Shown here: in pieces, positions 4,614-7,391 of the stretch
Numbering within the stretch: the stretch's first letter is position 1
Layout of the letters: each line of letters starts with the position of its first letter
NCBI GenBank assembly: GCA_964626265.1
Contig: CAZVCG010000056.1
Span: 1-7,391 of the forward strand
Reading direction: 5' to 3'
DNA: 7,391 nucleotides
Origin: CAZVCG01 sp964626265
Lineage (GTDB): Bacteria > Pseudomonadota > Alphaproteobacteria > UBA9219
Translations under genes and position numbers: made by a program
The notes under the pieces: generated by a model
Told to the model about the DNA's origin: nothing
The model's input: the letters and a program-made list of their open reading frames with translations, nothing else
Databases searched by the model: none

Positions 4614-5243
4614 TTAGCCGTTTCCGGCGCGGCGTTGAATGCCTGCCGCTTCTTCGTCTTCTTCGACGAGCGACGTGAACTTCGCAGCGCGGGCAAAGCC
4701 GCCCTTTTGTTGCTGCGCGGCTGCGCCTTCGCCGGCGACTTGCATTTCGCCGATGATCTGGCCGCCGGCGTTCACTTCAAGCTCGCCGTACTTGATGATG
4801 CCGCTGACGCGTCCCGTGCCGCGCACCGTGAGGCGTCCGTGAACCGTGAGTTCGCCGTCGTAACGGCCCGCGATGTCGGCGTTTTCGATTTCGACGCTGC
4901 CGCGGAACTGGCCGCTTTCGGTGATCTCAAGCATTTTGCCGTCGGTCAACTTGGCTTCGACCTTGCCTTCGACGACCAGAACGTCGCATGCGGTGATTTC
5001 GCCCGACAACGACAAGCCCTTGCCGACGATCAGCTTGCGTTCGCCATGTTCGCCGATGCGTTCGCCGCGGCGGCTGTTGCCGTGCGGCAAATCGATGGAG
5101 CGGCGCGTCGTGGCCGGAACCGGACTGGCTTGCGCGCTGGCGCGTGTGGCTTCGGCGGCTGGAGCGACAACGCGTCCGGCGACAGGGCTTTGCGTGGGGT
5201 TTTCTTGTGACATGGCTTCCGGTGAATCCTTTCGTCCAAACAT
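4614..5243 (-). CDS. bacA: Bactofilin family cytoskeletal protein
   Basis: Bactofilins are polymer-forming bacterial scaffold proteins, built as a right-handed beta-helix, that organise cell-wall enzymes, stalks or poles. The 209-residue protein starts MFGRK, followed by a Pro/Ala-rich disordered N-terminal region (about 10-65). The core domain (about 68-170) shows the repeated short beta-strands and turning glycines: LIVGKGLSLSGEI, LVVEGKVEAKL, IAGRYDGELTVHGRLTVRGTG and VSGIIKYGELEVNAGGQIIG. An acidic tail (SLVEEDEEAAG) follows. The ATG has an excellent GGAGGAG about 7 bases upstream. It is a single-gene unit with a strong terminator, divergent from adenosine kinase. No M23 peptidase gene, a frequent bactofilin neighbour, is adjacent. 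The gene symbol is by family. Confidence 0.92.
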   Translation of the reverse strand: MFGRKDSPEAMSQENPTQSPVAGRVVAPAAEATRASAQASPVPATTRRSIDLPHGNSRRGERIGEHGERKLIVGKGLSLSGEITACDVLVVEGKVEAKLTDGKMLEITESGQFRGSVEIENADIAGRYDGELTVHGRLTVRGTGRVSGIIKYGELEVNAGGQIIGEMQVAGEGAAAQQQKGGFARAAKFTSLVEEDEEAAGIQRRAGNG

Positions 5244-5312
5244 GCGTTTCTCCTCCGAAACGATATAGATAAGAGATGTCTTAGCGCGGCGATTCGGTCA
5301 ACAACCGTAACA

Positions 5313-5429
5313 ATGGCATTACGAAGAAATATGGCGCGCAAAGCACGACTCAGGCTCTACCATGATGCCCTGCGCCGGGCAAGCATTTTGCACATGGAAC
5401 GAATGAAGAAGTTCTGGATAACTTTATAA
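5313..5429 (+). CDS. Possible basic micropeptide, unknown
   Basis: An ATG at 5313 opens 38 codons. A second in-frame ATG at 5331 gives a 32-residue peptide, MARKARLRLYHDALRRASIL plus HMERMKKFWITL. The composition is strongly basic and helical-amphipathic, and the end is aromatic, unlike random intergenic translation. Neither ATG has a clear Shine-Dalgarno; AAGAAAT precedes the second. The stop overlaps a TATAAT sequence, so coding and promoter readings compete. Conservation of this frame in relatives would decide. Confidence 0.25.
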   Translation: MALRRNMARKARLRLYHDALRRASILHMERMKKFWITL

Positions 5430-5497
5430 TGCGCCCTATAAAACTCAAACGAATCGGGATCTTTGTTAAAGCGATTTCTCAAGCGCCCTTTTCCGTC

Positions 5498-5526
5498 TTG
5501 TGATAGAAAGCAGGCCGCTTCATAAC
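5498..5526 (+). promoter_or_regulatory. Candidate promoter of adenosine kinase
   Basis: TTGTGA (5498-5503) and CATAAC (5521-5526) are separated by 17 bp and each match four of six positions of the sigma-70 hexamers. A transcript start near 5533 would leave a leader of about 26 nt before the kinase ATG. Confidence 0.35.
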
Positions 5527-5558
5527 GTCAGAAACATCCGCAATTTGCAGGGATTTCC

Positions 5559-6584
5559 ATGCCGCTGAGCCTTACAGAGTTATCCACAACCTCCTCGCTT
5601 TTCGACGTATGCGCCATCGGCAACGCCATCGTCGACATTATCGCGGAAAGCGACGAGGCTTTCCTAAAAACCCATCATATCGCCAAGGGCGTTATGACTC
5701 TCGTGGACGAAGCGCGCGCGGATTATCTTTACAGCCGAATCGGTCCCGCGATCGAAATGTCGGGCGGCTCGGCGGCGAACACCGTCGCCGGAATCGCCGC
5801 GCTCGGCGGCAAGCCGGCCTATATAGGCAAACTCCGCAACGACCAGCTCGGCGCGATTTTCCGTCATGACTTGCGCGCGCTCGGCGTGCATTTCGCGACG
5901 CCGCCTTTGACCGACGGACCTTCGAGCGCGCGCTGTCTCATTCTCGTTACGCCCGACGCGCTCCGCAGCATGAACACGTATCTCGGCGCTTGCGTCGAGC
6001 TGACGGAGGCCGATGTCGACGAATCCGTCATCCGGCAAAGCAAAATCACTTATCTCGAAGGCTATCTGTTCGACAAACCGACCGCTCAAATCGCTTTTGT
6101 CAAAGCTGCGCGCGCGGCGCATACGGCAAACCGTCATGTCGCTTTGACATTGTCCGATCCCTTCTGCGTCGATCGTCATCGCGACGCGTTTCGCGTGCTG
6201 GTGAAGAACGACGTCGATATTCTTTTCGCGAACGAGCACGAGCTCATGTCGCTTTATCAAACGTCGTCGTTCGAGGAAGCGATGGCGATGGCGGATACGG
6301 AATGCCCGCTTGTCATCGGCACGCGCAGCGAATCGGGTTCGCTGATCGCGCACAACAAGGAACTCGTGAAAATTTCTGCGGAACCCGTGGAAAAAGTCAT
6401 CGATACGACGGGCGCTGGCGATTTATATGCGGCTGGATTCTTATACGGCCTCACAAATGGCCATGATCTAGCGGCTTGCGGGCGTTTGGGGGCGGCTTGC
6501 GCGGCTGAAATTATTTCGCATTACGGGCCCCGTCCGCAGAAGAATTTGAAGGAATTCGTGCGTCAAAAAGGGCTGAAAATCTAG
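5559..6584 (+). CDS. PfkB-family sugar/nucleoside kinase, adenosine kinase type
   Basis: This cytoplasmic enzyme belongs to the ribokinase (PfkB) superfamily and most resembles the alphaproteobacterial adenosine kinases, which phosphorylate adenosine to AMP with ATP in purine salvage. The 341 residues show GNAIVDI (21-27), the substrate-binding SGGSAANTVAGIAALGG (68-84), NEHE (225-228, Mg/phosphate site) and PfkB signature 2, DTTGAGDLYAAGFL (282-295), with catalytic base D288 and the anion-hole glycines. The ATG at 5559 has AGGGA 6 bases upstream and is followed by a short, variable N-terminus before the FDVCAIGNA strand. It is divergent from bactofilin and followed by its own terminator. Substrate cannot be fixed from sequence; another nucleoside or sugar remains possible. 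Confidence 0.9.
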   Translation: MPLSLTELSTTSSLFDVCAIGNAIVDIIAESDEAFLKTHHIAKGVMTLVDEARADYLYSRIGPAIEMSGGSAANTVAGIAALGGKPAYIGKLRNDQLGAIFRHDLRALGVHFATPPLTDGPSSARCLILVTPDALRSMNTYLGACVELTEADVDESVIRQSKITYLEGYLFDKPTAQIAFVKAARAAHTANRHVALTLSDPFCVDRHRDAFRVLVKNDVDILFANEHELMSLYQTSSFEEAMAMADTECPLVIGTRSESGSLIAHNKELVKISAEPVEKVIDTTGAGDLYAAGFLYGLTNGHDLAACGRLGAACAAEIISHYGPRPQKNLKEFVRQKGLKI

Positions 6585-6590
6585 CCTTTT
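6566..6590 (+). terminator. Terminator straddling the kinase stop codon
   Basis: AAAAGGGCT (6566-6574) pairs with AGCCTTTT (6583-6590) with one bulged G, and the stem ends in TTTT. The loop and 3' arm contain the TAG stop (6582-6584), so translation and termination are closely packed. A second inverted repeat GGATAG/CTATCC (6594-6610) and GAAAATT/AATTTTC (6614-6628) follow. Confidence 0.5.
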
Positions 6591-6999
6591 CGGGGATAGT
6601 GATTCTATCCACAGAAAATTAAATTTTCCTATAGACACGCCCCCCAAAACGGGCTAATTTGATCGGACTGGCGGTCGATACCAGATCGCCGGTAGCTATC
6701 ACATTGACACTGCGGCATGTCTGGTCGTCAAAACCTAGCTATAGGACAATTTGACGTTCTTGATGTTGTCGCTTTTTCATTGGGTTAGAACAAGTTAACC
6801 CCGAAAGTTAACTTTTTCGTTCTTGGACATCGTAAACAAGATGAGAAGGGATGCGCAGACGGCGATCCGTGGTGGGAATTTGCCCCCTTAACCGGGGCAA
6901 AAACTGGCCAGAGATATTTCAACAGCCACTGTTTTAGCTTTCATTAGTTAAAATGTGGTTTTCGGTTTTGCTGTTACGCATTCTTAGTCGACAAGTTCG

Positions 7000-7021
7000 A
7001 CATGTTCTTAAATGAACATGT
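7000..7021 (+). promoter_or_regulatory. Leader palindrome with boxA-like sequence
   Basis: ACATGTTC (7000-7007) and GAACATGT (7014-7021) form a perfect inverted repeat around TTAAAT. The bases TGTTCTTAAAT (7003-7013) agree at 8 of 11 positions with the Escherichia coli rrn antitermination boxA (TGCTCTTTAAC). It lies about 140 bp before 16S, where such elements are expected. Confidence 0.35.
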
Positions 7022-7024
7022 TAT

Positions 7025-7124
7025 CTGTTTCACGCGAGTGGAACAGAGTTATGCCTTTTCTTTCAAGCAGTTGAAGGAAAAGAGAGTAATGATAACCCTC
7101 GAATAAGGTTTTGCACGGCAAAAC
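7025..7124 (+). ncRNA. Structured rRNA leader, three hairpins
   Basis: Three successive stem-loops precede 16S. CTGTTTCAC/GTGGAACAG (7025-7046) has a GCGA tetraloop and one G-U pair. CTTTTCTTTCAA/TTGAAGGAAAAG (7055-7082) has a 4-base loop and one G-U pair. GTTTTGC/GCAAAAC (7108-7124) has a 3-base loop. The G-U pairs form only in plus-strand RNA, as expected for a pre-rRNA leader. They may guide processing or antitermination. Confidence 0.5.
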
Positions 7125-7158
7125 TAAGTGGTTTTACGAGTACAACGTAAACCAAATT

Positions 7159-7391
7159 CAACTTGAGAGTTTGATCATGGCTCAGAACGAACGCTGGCAG
7201 CAGGCCTAACACATGCAAGTCGAGCGAACGTAGCAATACGTGAGCGGCGCACGGGAGAGTAACACGTGGGAACCTACCTTTTGGTTCGGAATAACGTCGG
7301 GAAACTGACGCTAATACCGGATACGCCCTTCGGGGGAAAGATTTATCGCCATTAGATGGGCCCGCGTTAGATTAGCTAGTTGGTGAGGTAA
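7159..7391 (+). rRNA. rrs: 16S ribosomal RNA, 5' part
   Basis: The conserved AGAGTTTGATCATGGCTCAG starts at 7166, followed by GAACGAACGCTGGCAGCAGG, CCTAACACATGCAAGTCGAG, the short V1 hairpin CGTA-GCAA-TACG, and GGAATAAC, CTAATACCGGATACGCCC and ATTAGCTAGTTGGTGAGGTAA-type blocks further on. The 5' end is set by the offset from the Escherichia coli numbering. The sequence is of alphaproteobacterial type; GGCAGCAGGC replaces the commoner GGCGGCAGGC. About 230 bases are present and the gene runs off the right edge. Confidence 0.97.

Larger units (their letters stand above)
5244..5558. other. Divergent intergenic region bactofilin/adenosine kinase
   Basis: This 315-bp spacer should hold the promoters of both flanking genes. 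It contains a 32-38 codon frame (5313-5429), a small TGCCC-TGCGCC-GGGCA hairpin in its middle, two GANTC sites (about 5291 and 5451), an isolated TATAAT (5425-5430) without a good -35, and a candidate kinase promoter at 5498-5526. No promoter for bactofilin could be picked with confidence. Confidence 0.5.
6585..7158 (+). promoter_or_regulatory. rRNA operon promoter and leader region
   Basis: No gene is visible in these 574 bp. Candidate -35 boxes are TTGACA (6704-6709) and TTGACG (6751-6756); the latter has TTTCAT 18 bp later, and neither -10 is good. Inverted repeats occur at 6726-6756 (CGTCAAA/TTTGACG around CCTA/TAGG) and 6879-6901 (TTTGCCCC/GGGGCAAA). GTTAAC occurs twice, 13 bp apart (6794, 6807). 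From 7000 on, four hairpins in a row suggest transcribed leader. The promoter positions are uncertain. Confidence 0.45.

Noticed and set aside
4581..5210. Plus-strand frame across bactofilin
   Set aside because: An Ala/Phe/Asp-rich shadow of the bactofilin repeats; the minus strand has the strong Shine-Dalgarno and the terminator.
5664..6353. Long minus-strand frame across adenosine kinase
   Set aside because: An Arg-rich antisense product caused by GC-rich codons of the kinase; no start signal or family resemblance.
6794..6812. Two GTTAAC motifs as a CtrA box
   Set aside because: The TTAA half-sites are separated by nine bases rather than seven, so they do not fit the consensus.
6995..7007. 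GTTC-N5-GTTC as an alphaproteobacterial LexA box
   Set aside because: The known SOS box has seven bases between the half-sites; five bases do not match, and rRNA is not an SOS target.
6585..7158. tRNA or other known RNA genes before 16S
   Set aside because: No cloverleaf with a TTCRA-type T-loop, and no RNase P, SRP or tmRNA core sequence could be found.

Overview
The window reads as a piece of an alphaproteobacterial chromosome. The clearest taxonomic evidence is the 5' end of a 16S rRNA gene at the right edge, whose opening bases look alphaproteobacterial. A bactofilin, an alphaproteobacterial-type PfkB adenosine kinase and a TTAA-N7-TTAA (CtrA-like) motif fit this. I cannot name the order or genus with confidence.

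Left part (1-2289) is housekeeping DNA cut by repeats. A long ERIC-like palindrome (86-152) lies downstream of rpsU (bS21, minus). Next is an O6-alkylguanine-DNA alkyltransferase (minus), then a small GIY-YIG nuclease gene (minus) bounded by two inverted copies of a 31-bp palindromic repeat. Endonuclease III (nth, plus) follows. The alkyltransferase and nth are both DNA-repair genes, but they are on opposite strands with the GIY-YIG cassette between them.

Middle part (2290-4613) is accessory in character: more AT-rich in places, rich in repeats and mostly of unknown function. It holds a 75-aa one-helix membrane protein (plus). Convergent with it, and overlapping its 3' end, is a 233-aa coiled-coil/membrane protein (minus) with a candidate operator of two 10-bp direct repeats 21 bp apart. 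After these comes a 'mobile mystery protein A'-like HTH regulator (minus) with no Fic partner visible. A roughly 600-bp stretch without a firm gene carries a cluster of palindromes, a nested inverted repeat, a tandem 31/30-bp duplication and the bactofilin terminator.

Right part (4614-7391) returns to core genes. Bactofilin (minus) and adenosine kinase (plus) diverge across a 315-bp spacer that may hold a 32-38 aa basic peptide ORF. After the kinase terminator comes a 574-bp non-coding stretch, interpreted as the promoter and leader region of an rRNA operon; its last 160 bp contains four successive hairpins and a boxA-like sequence. The 16S gene then runs off the window.

I found no CRISPR array, tRNA, transposase or recognised defence operon. 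The best candidates for something undescribed are the palindrome-bounded GIY-YIG cassette and the accessory block at 2407-4014. Neither is proven to be a system from sequence alone.
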